64,000 nt of DNA from Amphiura filiformis (GCF_039555335.1 NC_092640.1:30572204-30636203), one strand, 5' to 3'; positions 1 through 13,138 are shown, numbered from the stretch's first letter. Program-made: numbers and translations. Notes: generated from the letters alone by a model not told the origin.

Positions 1-301
1 TATGTAGCAAAAATACAGTCCTCACTGACTGCAATGACTCAGGCTCACCTAGCTACGCTAAGAGCCAAAAAATGATACCAAAATTAGCCTAGAGAAAGGT
101 GTCATTGTCATTTATATATCCAATGGCCCACATTGCAGCCCATGTTTGCGGCGCATCCCTGTATGGTCATTTGCACGGAGCACCCTCCCCAGGAGTAAGT
201 AATGTCAGGTATTTTAATGTCAAATTATAGAAATACATACATGTATCCAGCTGATATTTCATGGTTTGTTCTTCTCAGTCGGAACATAGAAACATACTGT
301 A

Positions 302-466
302 GGCATGCCTTAGTCCTTCAAGAATGACCCACGGCTATGTGGGGGGGGGGGGCTCGGCGAAGCCGAGCATGTTCGGCGAAGGCGAACAACGAGGCCGAAG
401 GCCGATACTGGGGATATAGTTTTAAACTTCTCAAGCCGAGAGTCATTCTTGAAGGACTAGCATGCC
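302..466. mobile_element. Small MITE with ~28-bp inverted ends
   Basis: GGCATGCCTTAGTCCTTCAA at the left end matches the inverted end finishing at 466 (GAAGGACTAGCATGCC). Inside are a G run and short CGGCGAAG-type repeats. Confidence 0.7.
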
Positions 467-1128
467 TGCTTGCTATATCATTATCAAATAAAGCTCCGAT
501 GGAAAAACATTCAGATTTGAGCCTTCGTGGTAAATATCACACAAATTATGTGAGCAATTAAAAAGGTCTTTTCAACTGTTTTGGCCATTTTGAAATGACA
601 TTGTTAAAGAAAAAAAACATATGCATACAACAGGACTCTTAAGAAAAATATGAATAAAATGAAAAAAAAAAGAACTAACAACTCCTTTTAAAAAACAAAC
701 CATGAAGCCTACAGTACACGTAATTATAGAGGCAAGAAATGATGAGTGATGAATATATTACTCAAAAAAATATATTAGGCAAAAAAAAGTGGTGCGAAAT
801 GCAATTTTTTTTATTATTCCTGACTTGGTATTTTTATGGTATTTTGAGAAAAAAACCCTGATTTTACGCCAAATTTTTCTGTTAAACTTAAAAAAAAATT
901 AATGAAATAAAAAAAATCTGCATTTCTTTTTTTTTTTTTTTTTTTAATCGCGCAATTTTACAAATGCACACACAAGCTTTGAGACAAACCTTTTTTTGGC
1001 CTTGTAGCAATTATAATTGCCTTTGTTATGAGCTAAACAACCAGCTGTACAATGTACTGTATGCGATACCCATCACTGACTGCACTACCTCATTGCAGAG
1101 ATGCTACACAATTATGAATAGGGTAATA
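467..1128. other. AT-rich spacer
   Basis: Long A and T runs, no coding signal or repeat structure that I can identify. Confidence 0.5.
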
Positions 1129-1800
1129 TTAAGGGATGGGGTATGAACGTTTGGACAGTATTTATTGTGGGACATTAGAGCACATCAGACATATCGAACT
1201 GCATTCTGAATACAAAGAATGTCCTTCTGATATCAAATAATTTTGATTTTTGAAATTGCAATGTAATACACATTTTATGGCAAATGATTAAAATTGATAT
1301 TTTGATATTTAACAGTACTTGAAGTAAACTTTATAAATCTGATTCAATTTATACTTAAAGTGTATGTAGGTGGGATGAAAAGCCGACTATCAATTGAAAA
1401 TTTTGACCTTTCGTATTGAAGATATGGATTTTTTTCCCAAAACACACAAAAAAAAAATAGGTCTTTTTGGGAAAAAAATCCATATCTTCAATATAAAAGG
1501 TCAAAATTTTAAATTGATCGTCGGCTTTTCCTCCCAGCTACATACACTTTAAGAATATATCATTAGATTTATAAAATTTATTTCGAGGACTGTTATATAT
1601 CAAAATTTGAAAATATCAAATTTTAATAATTTGTCATAAAATTTGTACTACATGTATATCGTGAATTTCAAAAATGAAAATTATTTGATATCAGAAAGAC
1701 ATGCTTCATATTCGATTGCAATTCGATACGTCTGAGGTGCTCTCATGTCCCACAAAAAATACTGTCGAAACGCCATAAACGCTCATTCTAGATCCCTTAA
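1129..1800. mobile_element. TTAA-flanked foldback MITE, copy 1 (672 bp)
   Basis: Begins TTAAGGGAT and ends ATCCCTTAA; the two halves are inverted copies of about 310 bp with a central hairpin (gatatggatttttttccc and its inverse). A second full copy of 670 bp is at 63232-63901 and a half copy at 33720-33972. TTAA borders suggest piggyBac-type mobilisation. Confidence 0.85.
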
Positions 1801-2390
1801 CATTTGGCAAAAGCACAGGCAATACCAAATAGTGCTTGAAGAATACTAATTTGAACTTATGTTATGAGTACCACCTATTAGTATTACAAGCTGATCGTAG
1901 GTGAGAAGGTGCAATTTACATCTGGGCATAGTACCAGGTGGTTTATTTTTACTGAAAATTGTGAATTTAAAGAAATATATTGCCAATTTCTTAATTTAGT
2001 GCCTAATTAAAATTAATAAAAATAATATTTTGTGGTGCAGTTATATGGTTTTAAGAATGAAATGGCACATAATATACATGTATGTCCTACGTTGGGGGTG
2101 TATGTTGAATCAGACCTAAAACAGGGTCTTTATAAAAAAAAAAAAGAAAAAAAAAAAGCTGAAAATGCTCAATAAACACTGAAAATGAGGGGAAAATGGC
2201 TCAAATTGGGCTGAAAATAAAAGAAAACACATACATCTCAGGAATACAAAAAGAGGAAATAAGCTGAAAAGAGGAAAAGTTTCAGGTCATCAGTAGTATA
2301 CAAGCCATTTTTTGGTAACCGAATGGTTGACCGAAATGAACATTTTTGGAGAGCAAGCTTATTTTCATATTATCTATTCAGTAAATGTGC

Positions 2391-2550
2391 TATTCCAGTT
2401 GAAATCCATACACCCCCTGTGGAAGACATGACCTTAATCTTTCACACAGGGAGTGTGAATTTCAAATGGGTTCACCTGAAATTGACACCCCCTGTTTGGG
2501 AGATTAAGGTCATGTCTTCCATAGGGGGTGTATGGATTTCAACTGGAATA
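2391..2550. repeat. Palindromic repeat family, copy 1
   Basis: Inverted arms built on ATTCCAGTTGAAATCCATAC and its complement. Related copies are at 54923-55011, 59172-59362 and 60240-60446. Confidence 0.7.
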
Positions 2551-2791
2551 TGCCTATATGCCTACCAGTGTCACTTTCAGTGAGGTATACGTTAATGATA
2601 TGATTGATATCATCTCATAGACATCATGCAAGTTGATGCCTCGAAGTGGAACTAGCCTGCATATCAAATCACAAATTGACTCAATAAAATGATGGCTAAT
2701 AATAAACTAAACTATTAAAGCAAAATGTTGCTGAGATGACAAAACCTTGTCTTTTTGGTACAATGTTTTTTCCCTTCTGATTTTGTAGCTA

Positions 2792-3922
2792 CAGGGTGTA
2801 TCAAAATGATTGGTACCGGGCTATGTGACATTTTCAAAAATATATCAAAATTATAAAATTGCTAATTAATATAGCTTTTGTACTATAAATAGAAAGGGGC
2901 ATATGTTAACTTATTGATCTATTAATCCGAAGTTGATAGGTTGATGCATATGGGAGCTATTGTCATTTAAACGAAGATCGACGTAATCATGGTTTGACTT
3001 ACACAACACAAGATGTAGGTTCACTGCTTGAACCATTTATTGCATACATACTCTTCAATATCTCACCTCAGTATACATAACATTATTAAACATAAAATTG
3101 CTTTACACGTGCTTTTAGAAAGATAGTTCCTGAAGTCCCCGCCTTACGACTCTGGCAGTGTGAGGTGAAGCCCTATCGTGAAAGAACTTAACAACTGGGA
3201 TGGGTCCATTCTGTAACTGCCCATATCAATTTTTTAAAAAGCATTGCAAGTTATATCATGTTTGCATGGGATACGCCTTGCTCTTAGAAACTGTCTCCTA
3301 AATCTTCTCTGCACTTCTCCATAGCTTCGGGGAGACCAGTGATTCTTAACTATGAATGCACACTGAAGTGTGGAATACTGTGGAGCCATTCCAATAACTT
3401 TTACCAGGTCTAAACAAACCTACACTGTCTACAGTCTATAGCCATTCTGCCACACCATCTACTTGGTAATCTCAAAAATACAATTTAAATTACCGCCCTG
3501 GATGGTGTTGATTCTTTCACCCCAAAAAATTATTCAAGTCAACAATATTGCTCTCAAGCAATAAATATTGATTATTACATTAATATATATTATGAATGAA
3601 GAAATAGGCAAGGAAAATATTAAACATTTCAATGATTTTCAACATAACATCCTCACAAGGTATTTGCAGTAAAATAGATCTTTGAAAATGGTGCGCTACT
3701 GATCCAGCGTTACGATGAAAAGTGTAAAAACACCTACTTTCCTTTAGAATCATGTAACTTCTGAATAGAACGTGCTATCTTTATGATCTAAAATTCTTAG
3801 AGAAGATAAAACTACTATAATTACAAATATTTAAACAATTAACCCCAAACTGGCACAAAAAGTAGACAAAAAAATCGGCAAAAATGAGAAGTCTTCGGTA
3901 CCAATCATTTTGATACACCCTG
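2792..3922. mobile_element. TA-flanked mariner-like element with decayed transposase
   Basis: Ends CAGGGTGTATCAAAATGATT and its inverse, flanked by TA. The minus strand at 3389-3241 reads like a transposase N-terminal helix-turn-helix (CAFIVKNHWSPRSYGEVQRR), and a downstream part has an in-frame stop, so it is dead. It lies within the gene B transcription unit. A 225-bp relative is at 58018-58242. Confidence 0.8.
3241..3389 (-). pseudogene. Mariner-type transposase N-terminal fragment
   Basis: 49 codons from ATG with the pattern AFIVKNHWS, EVQRRFRRQF, R-IPCKHDI, typical of the DNA-binding domain that opens some mariner-like transposases. The remaining reading frame is interrupted by a stop and frame changes. 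Confidence 0.6.
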
Positions 3923-4109
3923 TAGCAAGTCAGTTTTCATACTATCAAAACCTTGTATGTCAATCTGCAAAAATAAACCCACAATTCCCAAATTGTTTTG
4001 ATTAAACCTGGTATATCTTATAAAATACACAGCTACAAGGTTTTACCAGTACATGCACATTTTAGCCAAAAGCATAATGAACGTTATTATCAGTTATTTC
4101 ATCTAAAAT

Positions 4110-4556
4110 GAAAGTAATTTAAATTAAACTTCAACACTACTTGTTTATTTCCTCGAAAGCGCTCCCGGTAAGCGAAATAAACAAGTAGTGTTGAGATTCA
4201 ATTTAAATTGCTTTCATGATATTTCTTGACTATCGACCCATGTTTAGCCGGTTTATTCTCAACATGAAAACAAAAGGAACCTGTACAAAGTAATAGCAGT
4301 GTCATTTGCAATGATGAGGTAATGCGTCATATTGCAAAGGATTCTGGGAAGGGCAAGATATCTTCTCTGATCCCAGTTTTACCCTTTAACTAGTTTTACC
4401 CTAACCCACAGAAGATATCTTACCCTTCCCAGAATGCTTTGCAACATGATCTATCACCTCATTTCATCAAATGACACTCCCATTACATTGTACCGGTTCC
4501 CTTTGTTTTAATTTTGGGAACTGATTGAGCATGAGTCGATAGTCAAGAAATGAACA
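4110..4556. repeat. Two adjacent foldback hairpins
   Basis: 4110-4150 pairs with 4175-4215 (about 41 bp). 4216-4556 forms a larger imperfect palindrome with arms around AGATATCTTC and GACTATCGAC. MITE-like debris in the gene B transcription unit. Confidence 0.65.
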
Positions 4557-4992
4557 TACATGTATTTTCCAAGAGCTGGATGTGCTGTCACTGTCAACCC
4601 ATGATGCATTACATATAAGGCCAAGTAAAAAATAAAATATGTTTCACGTCCGGGTTTTCGAAAAAAAGGAGGAGGAGGGGGCTTTTTATTTTCTATTTTT
4701 TATCGCAAAATTGGTGTAAATACCCATACTTAGAGCTGTTTTAGCGTATACAATAATGCTTGAAAAAATGAAGGAGGCCCTTTTTTATTTGTTGTTCTGT
4801 GAGTTACACCCCCTCCAATGATCACAAAACCTTCCTAAATTGTTTTTTGTATCTTAACAAGGCTATAGAAAGCATTCCAACTTCCTAGACATATTTTTTG
4901 AAAAGTTATAACTGAATTTCAAAAATATATTTGAGGAAACCTCAAAAAAGGAAGCGGGAGGGGACGTGAAACATGTTTATTTTTTTATTTTG

Positions 4993-5415
4993 CCTAATGA
5001 AAGACAAAGATAAGAAGACTAGTTTGCGTCTGACGTCACTGTCAATCAAATTCTCTACGATCCTTGATGGGCTAATAGCTCGTATAAGGAAGGTCGATTC
5101 ATCTGGCTGGTGCCGATCGGAGAAAAGGAATAGCAGTGAATGGCGAAAAATACGTACTCTTACAAGGCAAAAAGCAACTTTTCTAGGCATTGTGGACATG
5201 GTGCCTTCGCCAAAAAAAGTTTCCTACTATTAAGACCTAACTTTTGAGATGGTTTGTATGTTATAAGGTGCAAAATTAACAATAAGGCGCCCGGTTTTAC
5301 CGCCGTGTTCAGCAACTCATATCATCACGACACTTGTAAACAAACCGTGCTCGGAGTTTGATTGACAGATGACGTCAGACGCAAACTAGTCTTTTTTATC
5401 TTTGTCTATCATTAT
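4993..5415. repeat. Foldback repeat with ~50-bp arms carrying TGACGTCA-type sites
   Basis: Arms AGACTAGTTTGCGTCTGACG and its inverse at about 5017 and 5390. Each arm holds a CRE-like TGACGTCA. It lies 80 bp beyond the gene B exon 2 donor, in the intron. Confidence 0.65.
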
Positions 5416-5493
5416 AGCTCATCAGTACAGGAAATCAAAATGGGAGAAATGCATTGTGGGAAGGGTAAGGTATCTTCTTCAAGTTCAACCTAC

Positions 5494-5681
5494 CTCTTTA
5501 ACAATATGAAATGAAAGTACCATACATAAGAAATTATACACAAGCATCGGTCTCTTTAGGTCAAATGGTTCCCGGCCTTCCATAAGCTTCGGCCCGAGCC
5601 ATACCATTAAGCAATACAGGAATATGATGACTAGAGTGGGAACCGGCGACTGCAGAAATAGCCAGTTTTCTACTCTTGGAT
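5494..5681 (-). CDS. ELOVL-like: Gene B exon 2 (188 nt)
   Basis: Minus-strand acceptor ttttatttcacag before 5681 and donor gtaggt after 5494; phase 1 to 0. Encodes DPRVENWLFLQSPVPTL, then helix 1, GPKLMEGREPFDLKRP, and helix 2 ending in VKE. The length is identical to gene A exon 2. Confidence 0.92.
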
Positions 5682-8600
5682 CTGTGAAATAAAAAAAGAG
5701 AAACATACATTAGTCAATAAGCCAAATCGCTATTGTAACTTCCGGTTTTTTTAGGACACTTTGCCCTTTGACCTATCTGGAAAATTCGGGTTTTGTGCGT
5801 ACAAAATATAATTTAAAACTTGTTACTAGAATAAAGAACAAACTAAAAAACATTATTATTATGAATTAATTATTTAAATATTTTTAATGATAACATTATG
5901 ACAATAATAAATAAATTATTAATAATTACAGCAATTTTCCCGATAGGTCAAAGGACAAAGTGTCCTAAAACTGCAAAAACTGTCCCACAATGCATTGCAA
6001 ACTTCCAATGCCGATTGGGCTTATTTTACTATAAAGGCCCATTCAGTGATTTGCTCATCCGGATGATCGTAAAAACCTTTGTCATTGTCATAGATGTGCT
6101 AACATAGCCTGCGAGTGGTTCAGCCGAAAGCTGTGAATTTAAGACAAAATAAGACATTTACACGAATCTGTAATAACATGTATTTGAATGGGGCTTCAAC
6201 TTCGTCAACACTGCTGTTTTCTTTGTTTTTTGCCAAATTTGTCATTTCAAAAATACCAAATGACAATTTGAATGACTTATCCTTCACTTTTAAGCAATTT
6301 ATAAACAATTTTAATTTTTTTTTTTTCACACTTGCGCTGGGATCACTGAATGGGTCTTTAACTTTACTTCTTGGGTCATTTGGATTCAATGTTGTGTCAT
6401 AATGTGCAGGATTAGCATCTATTAAAAAAAATTAAATTTACCCAAATATGGTTTAGTTTTAAAAATTAAATTTACCCAAATATGGTTTAGTTTTAAAATT
6501 AGGATTTTTTTCTAAATATAAGGATACATTTTTGGCACAGTATAGCACAAAGTCTGGTCATTTCAATTGAATACCTGAGTGGAAGAAGGGCCCAACTCCA
6601 ATTTTTAACAAAAATGAGTTAGACCCAGCATGTTATTGCCAGCAGACTGTTCTTCCTTGTGTGTGAAAGATGAGCCAAAATCTACTCTCTAAATAGTCTT
6701 CCACGTACACTTAATCATGGTTTTCATGGAGTTGGGCCCTTCTTCCACAAATATTGGGTTAAAGAGGAATTTTTGTTCCTCCATGAAGTCTGCTTTTCAC
6801 TACAATAAACTTTCTTGCTAACATATTACATGCTTCTACTTGTGCAATTATAATGGATAATTACCAAATTTATAACACATCTGCTTACGGAACTACCGCT
6901 TGCAGTATATTAGTGGAAGAAGGGCCCAACTCCAGCTCGTATTAAGACCTGTACCGTTGCCATGGAAACATCATTTATAATTTCGAATGTATGTAATAAT
7001 GTATGGCCATGTATTAAAGGTTCCCTGAAGATGAAAACATTATGTCTATAAAACTTTTCCAAATATTAAGTTTTTCTTAATAACTCAAAAACAGTTTTGA
7101 TGGAGTTGGGCCCTTCTTCCACTCAGGTATTCAATTGGATCCAATGGTGCATTTGGAAAAAAATACCAAAAAAAAAAAAAAAAAGATGGAGAATAATCAT
7201 TTCAAGACAGCTTTATATTTGACTGCAGAAAAATAAATGTAGCAAATTGCACAACCAGTCATCTAAACACTGCTCTTTATTGGATTCAATTTTCCTCAAG
7301 ACAAATAAGCAGTGGAAATTGTATGTACCCAATAAACAAGAATCTTCTGTGTAGTACTAAATTAGATCCAAATGACCATTTATTATTAACTTCCAAAGCG
7401 TGTCCAATTTAATTTAACAGCTAAATTGCTGGCCAACTGAATCCAATTTATAAAAATCACTCAAATCTACTCTAGTCACCTTGAGAATTGTGTACAAATT
7501 TGTACAACCATCATCTATTAAGATCTTTTTACCATCTATATTCTATAGGCATGATCACACGGGAGCTTACCTCCATGTTACCGTAATACGGAGGTAGTGC
7601 AAGGTCATAACTTAACTTGTCCATATGATGGTCCTTCCTAAATGGTCTTTAACTCTTCAGCACTCCGTGTTATCTTTACGGCTCGGTGTTTGCTTCATGG
7701 TTCTAGAAGTTTATAGGCCGATTACCTGAATGCGTGTACGCTGTGGAAGCGATGTCTCTTAGTTTTAGGGCAATTAGGCCTATGTCCTCCCGGGTATGTC
7801 CTACTCCTACATATGTTTTTTAACCTGTTGTTTTCTTCTCCACTCAATTTCTTTGTCTTTCCAGACACTTATCTGCGCTTCCATAATTTCTTTTTTTGAC
7901 CAGTTTATGTCATGCTTTTTCGTTTTGGAGGTGCTTCTTTCATTATCATTAAGTTCATTCTCGGTGAGAAACGGAGATAATTTATTGTGAATTTTATAGC
8001 CTATTGCGAAAGAGAATTAAAAATACTGCGAAATTGTAAGTGTTGTATCCATAAGGTCAAACTTACCACATAATCTTGTTCACACTGGCGCAAACACGGA
8101 ACGATTGCTTCGTGTTAGCACGCTACCACAGAGATTTCTCTGTGGTAAATCTTCCGGGTTAAGCTTCGTGTTAGTTAACACGTTACTTGTTCAGACGGGC
8201 GCTAAAACAAAGCTACATGTACCTTAGAGGTATCATCGTGTTAGCTAAACACGAACTTTAATACCTCTAAGGGAGCGATCGTTATATATGGCAGGGGGGG
8301 GGGGAATGGGTAAATTTAGGGGGGAACACAATTTTTTTTTGTGGTCTTGAGGGGGGAACCTGAAATTTTTAGTTGAACCAGGAGGGGGATTGTTAAATTT
8401 TAAATGGAGAAAATTGGGAAAACAAGGGGAACGCGAAAATTTTGAGCGGACGCGAGGGGGAACGCGAAATATTTTGTCGATATTTTTGCCCAAACACCCA
8501 TTCCCCCCCTGCCGTAAATAACGATCGGTCCCTAAGCCCGTCTGAACACGGCTTATGATACAAAATACAAGGCTAAAGTGTGCTTGTATTTTTAAAGATA

Positions 8601-11600
8601 CAAATTTAATATGTGAGCTTCTATTAATTATATTAATATTCAAATCATCAAATTTTTGGTGGGTATATGCTCCCCTGGAATGTTGAGGTGTTGGGTCTTT
8701 GGGAGCTGATGATGGCGTACCATTTTGGAGCTGCTAACAGGTAGAAGGTTTTTTTAGACGCGAACAATCTAAATCAAGGTTCTTTCTTGGCTTTCTGGTT
8801 GAAAATCACCTGAAAAAACCCAGTAATGAGCATGTTAGGGGTCTTTTAGAGCTAAAATCATCAAAATCAAGGGTCTGTTGACTCTGTTTTGGTACAATTC
8901 AGGGTTTTTTTCGGAGCTATGTGGTCCAAAAATAGGGGTCTTTCCTGGGTACCATTTGTGTTGAGTACCCTCCCTCTGGTACACCGCTCTTGGGCAAAGT
9001 ATACTCAGTTCTTTGAGCACTGACTTAATTATTTTGATTGTGAAATTTGTCACACCGTTGTAAAAATAATTCTTAATGCAAACATAAATGCTACATATTA
9101 GCTACTATTAAAAGCACATTCTTGTATTCATGAAAAAAATGTTGACTAGTAATAATAAATTGGTTCTCCGATTTTGACCATGCTGACCCCACGCTGACCG
9201 TTTTCATTTTTCATGTAACATGACCTATTGATGCGTAATAGGCACGGGCCTGTGACTTCTAATATTAAAAAATAATTTTCCCCACCTCACAATTTTCGCT
9301 ATTAATTATAACGCCTATTTTGTTTGGATAAAGGCAAAAGCTACATTGAGCAGGGCAGAGATGCAGGTAACCATGGCAGCTGACATTGTTAATTAGATTC
9401 TAATGATGACTGGAAGGCTCAAAGTGTTTGGTTACACTTCCAGAGTGAATTTAATGGTCTGTTGAAATTTACTTTCTATTAAAATGGCAATGAAGACAGC
9501 ATGTGCCATAGATACACTATGAACCACAATGGCCTCATCCTAATGGCATAGTTCAATAACCTCGATTACACAATCATAGTGCACAATTTGACCTCAAGTT
9601 GCAGAGTACAAATTTTTGTATCCCAATTTTCAAAGGTCATTCAATGAATAATACAAATGTATTGGGGTTAAAGAACTGCACCCTGATAGATGAGCATGTT
9701 GTGGATCCTAAATGTAGAGTCTAGTTTGCATTAGAAGCTAGCTGGCATTATAAGACTTAGCACTGAATAACGTTGCATTGAATAATATACGGAGGGCAAT
9801 TCCATGCGGTGCTGAACTTGGGGAAAATGCATTTGTCCAATTGTTTTACACAAGTTAGAGACTTACGGAAAACCGCCCTGCTGACTAAACATTCGGAAGG
9901 TTTAGAAAGGGGTCTACAGTTTTTTGCCTTAGATCTACAAATGTAGATCCAAAGGAAAGTCTCTTACCAAAAGACCCCATAATTTGTCACATGGGACACT
10001 CCCATTTTAGATCAAGCAAAATCAGTAGGAACTGGGAAATATTGATTTTGAGATACATTGTATCAGGGATATGAGATAGGCAAACAAAGGAAATAATATT
10101 ATTTCCTGTTGTTTTGGAAACTCTTTAATTGCTCATATCTTTGGAACTGGTTGTTCAATTTCGATTGGGTTTTCTGCAAAATGCAGCTTTGTAAATGACT
10201 CCCTTTTCAGGTCTCCCCAATTCCCATTCTTTGCCAAAATGTTGGTATTTTCATTTTGCCTATTTTAGGTATGCACCATTTGACTTCCAAGAGGAAGGGC
10301 TGGAAGTTGAGGTTGGGGCACATTTGTGAAAAGTCTTTATTTTAGTGATAGAGAGGCTTTCTTAAGGTAGTATGAACGGCAGGGTTTTCTTTAAGCATTT
10401 TGCTAAAGGGTATTTTCAAATTTTTTTGACCCTTTCAATTGTGAATTTTTCCTCTGAAGGAGTCAAAAACATTGCCCAAGGGGTATTTTTATAATATTAT
10501 TTTTGAAGACATTTTTAACAATATGTGTGTTTTGGAGCCATAGGCGTAAATCCGGATTGGGGTGGTGGGTGGGTGGGGTGGGGGGGGAATCTCCCCCAAT
10601 ATTTTGCCAGGGGGATGGTCCATACAATCATCCCCCAATGTTGACGCCTGTATGTGGGTTTCTGACCAAATTAACCTCATATTTGGCCATTTTAGCCCCA
10701 AAAGTGCACATTTTTGCGCGCTTTTTTGCGAATTTATTCCACTTTTGCACCATATTTCAACAGAGCTTCAAAATGGCAAAATTTGTTGTACCATAAACTT
10801 ATTCTTTCTCCAAAAGGTGCTGGATTCACTATACTTCAAGACACCCCCCCCCCCCCGAGTCAAAAAGAAATCTAAGCCACTGTTTGGAGCAGTGGCGGAT
10901 CTAGAGCAGTCAGAAGGGGGTGGGGGCAATTTTAGAAGAAAATAATAATATTTAAAGATCCCCTCTGAGAAGTAAGAAACTTTTGCAAAATGAAGACCTA
11001 CTTGAAGCAATTTGGTGGATCATTTTGGCAATATTAATGTGTAAAATTTTAGTTTAAAAAAGCCGAACATTTGTGAAATGAGCAGTCCATGGAGTCTTTC
11101 GTGGACGGCAAGTTTTCCCTATTATGGTAGGCCTATAAATTGTGTTAAACATAAATTGGCAAATGTCGAAAGCAGAAGTGAAAGTGGCCATTTGTTTATC
11201 AACTACGAGGGTGATGTTCCCCCCTTTAGAACTTGGAAAATGTTGCAAAATGAAGACCTAATTGAAGCGATTTGGTGGACCATTTTGGCACTATTACTGT
11301 GTAAAATTTAAATTTGAACAGTTGAAAAGCTGAAAATTGTCAAATGCCGGTCCATAAAGCCTTTCGTTGTTTTACATAATCGGGAGTATAGGTCCTAAAT
11401 GCCAAAAGCCGAGAATAAATACACAATATCAGGTGTTTCTCTATTCAATTCTTGCAATATCTGAACGCAGACGCTTTTCAAGATTTTGTACGCATTGGAC
11501 TTTGGAACTAGGGATTTGAAGGAGTCAGAAAAGTGCCTGAACGCGTAAATACGCGTGTTTTGTGCGTTAAAGAAAACCCTGATGAACGGCTACGGTGTCA

Positions 11601-13138
11601 TGCTCAGATTTGCTTGAAAATTATACAGAATGTGGAGATGGGTGAGAAAAACACACCTGCCAATTTTTAATTTTTTCCAAAAGAGCGTTTTTGACTTATG
11701 TAATTTTTTGTGATTGGAAAACCCCATAGACTTTGCAGACGGCCTGTTTTTGGCATGTTGCCAAGTTCTTCAAATCAGCTTAATTTTTGAAAACAAGTAA
11801 TTTGTTTAAATGTGATTTTCTCTCCTTTATATCCACTGCATAAATCTGGTTTTAAATTTATTTTATTGCAAAAATGCTACTTAATAAAGGACAGCATTTT
11901 TTTCCCAAGATATTGGCCTTAACAAAGGAGATATAAAATGGTAATGTTAGTACTTTTTTCAATTTTCTTGACTTTTTCTAGAAACACTAAATTACCTAAA
12001 TTCTAGAATTTTTTTTTGAGCTAACTATAGGTCCAATTTCAACAAACAAGGTGTCATATGAAAGGTAATCAAATTTAGAAAATTCTCTCGCCAGCTTTTT
12101 TTTTTTAATTAAGTGTTTCTATTTCAAGTTATAGGTGTTTCTAAATTTCCTAAAATCAAAAAAATTTAAAAATTATTAAAAAAAAAAAAAACACTATCCA
12201 AAAAAAAAAAGCTGGCGAGAGAATTTAGATATTAAGCTTATACACCATCCCTGAAAGTTTGGAAACCATAGCACACACCATGTAGGCAAAAAAAATTATA
12301 ATGTGGAAAAATTTAGGTAATTTTCAAAAAATAAAGAAATACATAAGAAATGGTAAAATTTTTATGAAACTCTAAAACTAGGTGGAGTGAAGACTTATCT
12401 TTAGTTTGTTCTAAGTTTTAAATTAATACACAATTCCAATTGGCCATTGTGGCTATTTTGCTGCAAGCTTGATTAGCCATTCATACTACCTTAAAGTGAT
12501 ATAGTGTGGAAAGTTTTTTGGCTCATAAAGTGGGGAAGTGTTTTTTTTCCCAAAAATCTTCCACCCAGGAGGTCACATGGTGCATCCCTTACTACACTCC
12601 TCAAAGTAATTAAAGGATTAAAAAATTTCATCCAGATTATCTTGACCATACATGTACTTGTACCTAATCAAAATATCTTTATATTATGTGGCCTTGCAGT
12701 GGCGTGCGCAGCACATTGAAAGTGGGGGGGGGCAGGTTGTTCAGTTCCCCGAATGGAGTCTGATTAGGAGCAAATTTGGATGTTTTTAACGTTTTTCGTG
12801 ACCAACAAAAGTGGGGGGGGGGATGGGCCCCCTTCACGCACGCCACTGTGGCCATGTCCATGCTCTACTGAACACTGTAAGTCTCATCATGACTGTTTCA
12901 ACTGGCACTTACATCTTATTTTGTTTTTGAAAAATATTGAATGAAATTTTTTGATCCTTTAATTACTTTGTGAGGAGTGTCTTTATTACTCCTCCTGCAC
13001 AATAATAAGTTCTAAATTTTTGATAATTACACAATAGGCCTACATTACACAAGCAAATCTTAATAGCTTACCGCTGAATGTGAGTGCATGGAGGTAGAAA
13101 TTGTAGGAGTCATTCACTGCATCTGTTAGCAAGTCCAT
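5494..13138 (-). CDS. ELOVL-like: ELOVL-family fatty acid elongase, gene B, 5' part only
   Basis: Minus-strand elongase paralogue. Exon 1 (13138-13072) and exon 2 (5681-5494) splice in frame across a 7.4 kb intron filled with transposons, giving an N-terminal tail, DPRVENW, helix 1 (TLVIIFLYCLMVWLGPK) and helix 2 (PMLVYNFLCMVLSFHIV). Exon phases and lengths match gene A. I searched the remaining 5.4 kb to the left for the conserved YSxDPMAVR, HxxHH and NSF-H-MY exons on the minus strand and saw none, so the rest is probably beyond the window; a truncated pseudogene is possible. GPKLM and the PF-L pattern resemble ELOVL1/4/7-type sequences; the subfamily is uncertain. The gene is divergent from gene A. 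Confidence 0.85.
6034..6362. mobile_element. MITE, 'CCCATTCAGTGAT' family, short copy
   Basis: Inverted ends AAAGGCCCATTCAGTGAT and ATCACTGAATGGGTCTTTAA. Longer, interrupted copies are at about 30950-32390 (reverse) and 34050-37975. Lies in gene B intron 1. Confidence 0.7.
6564..7137. mobile_element. MITE with perfect 37-bp inverted ends
   Basis: CAATTGAATACCTGAGTGGA continues through GAAGGGCCCAACTCCA and is repeated exactly, inverted, at 7101-7137. A second inner pair of the GGGCCCAACTCC block is at 6729-6753 and 6913-6940. A diverged copy, split by another MITE, is at about 51525-52417. Confidence 0.85.
7138..8270. other. Gene B intron sequence, no feature recognised
   Basis: Unique-looking AT-rich DNA with small palindromes around gtgttagctaacac at 8110-8260; no coding signal. 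Confidence 0.4.
8271..8532. mobile_element. G-rich MITE with ~35-bp inverted ends
   Basis: GGGAGCGATCGTTATATATG followed by GCAGGGGGGG at the left is mirrored by CCCCCCCTGCCGTAAATAAC and GATCGGTCCC at the right. Confidence 0.65.
8533..10361. other. Gene B intron; contains a dispersed repeat at about 9515-9715
   Basis: 9515-9715 matches 46080-46275 in the same orientation (ACAATGGCCTCATC through GAGCATGTTGTGGATCCTA), a dispersed repeat. The rest shows nothing I can name. Confidence 0.5.
10362..12494. mobile_element. TTAA-flanked element (outer), split by a nested hAT
   Basis: Left end TTAAGGTAGTATGAACGG and right end complementary to TTAAGGTAGTATGAATGGCT. The internal part carries a pair of complementary GAATT-CTCTCGCCAGC blocks near 12085 and 12215. 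It is interrupted by 10380-11581. Confidence 0.75.
10380..11581. mobile_element. Nested hAT-type element (1202 bp)
   Basis: Ends CAGGGTTTTCTTTAA and TTAAAGAAAACCCTG; flanked by a perfect 8-bp duplication ATGAACGG at 10372-10379 and 11582-11589. Contains G-rich low-complexity sequence; no intact transposase. Confidence 0.88.
12697..12848. mobile_element. hAT-type MITE (152 bp)
   Basis: CAGTGGCGTGCG at the left, CACGCCACTG at the right, flanked by TGGCCTTG and TGGCCATG (8 bp, one mismatch). Confidence 0.75.

Noticed and set aside
1..5493. Exons 3-7 of gene B
   Set aside because: No minus-strand match to YSxDPMAVR, HxxHH, NSF-H-MY or YLWWK was seen; only repeats and a mariner remnant were found, so the gene presumably continues past the left edge.
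8245..8643. 132-codon open frame on the minus strand
   Set aside because: It spans a G-rich MITE with inverted ends; the peptide is low-complexity and has no family signature.
10562..10945. 127-codon plus-strand frame
   Set aside because: Lies wholly inside the nested hAT element, begins in G-run sequence and has no recognisable domain.
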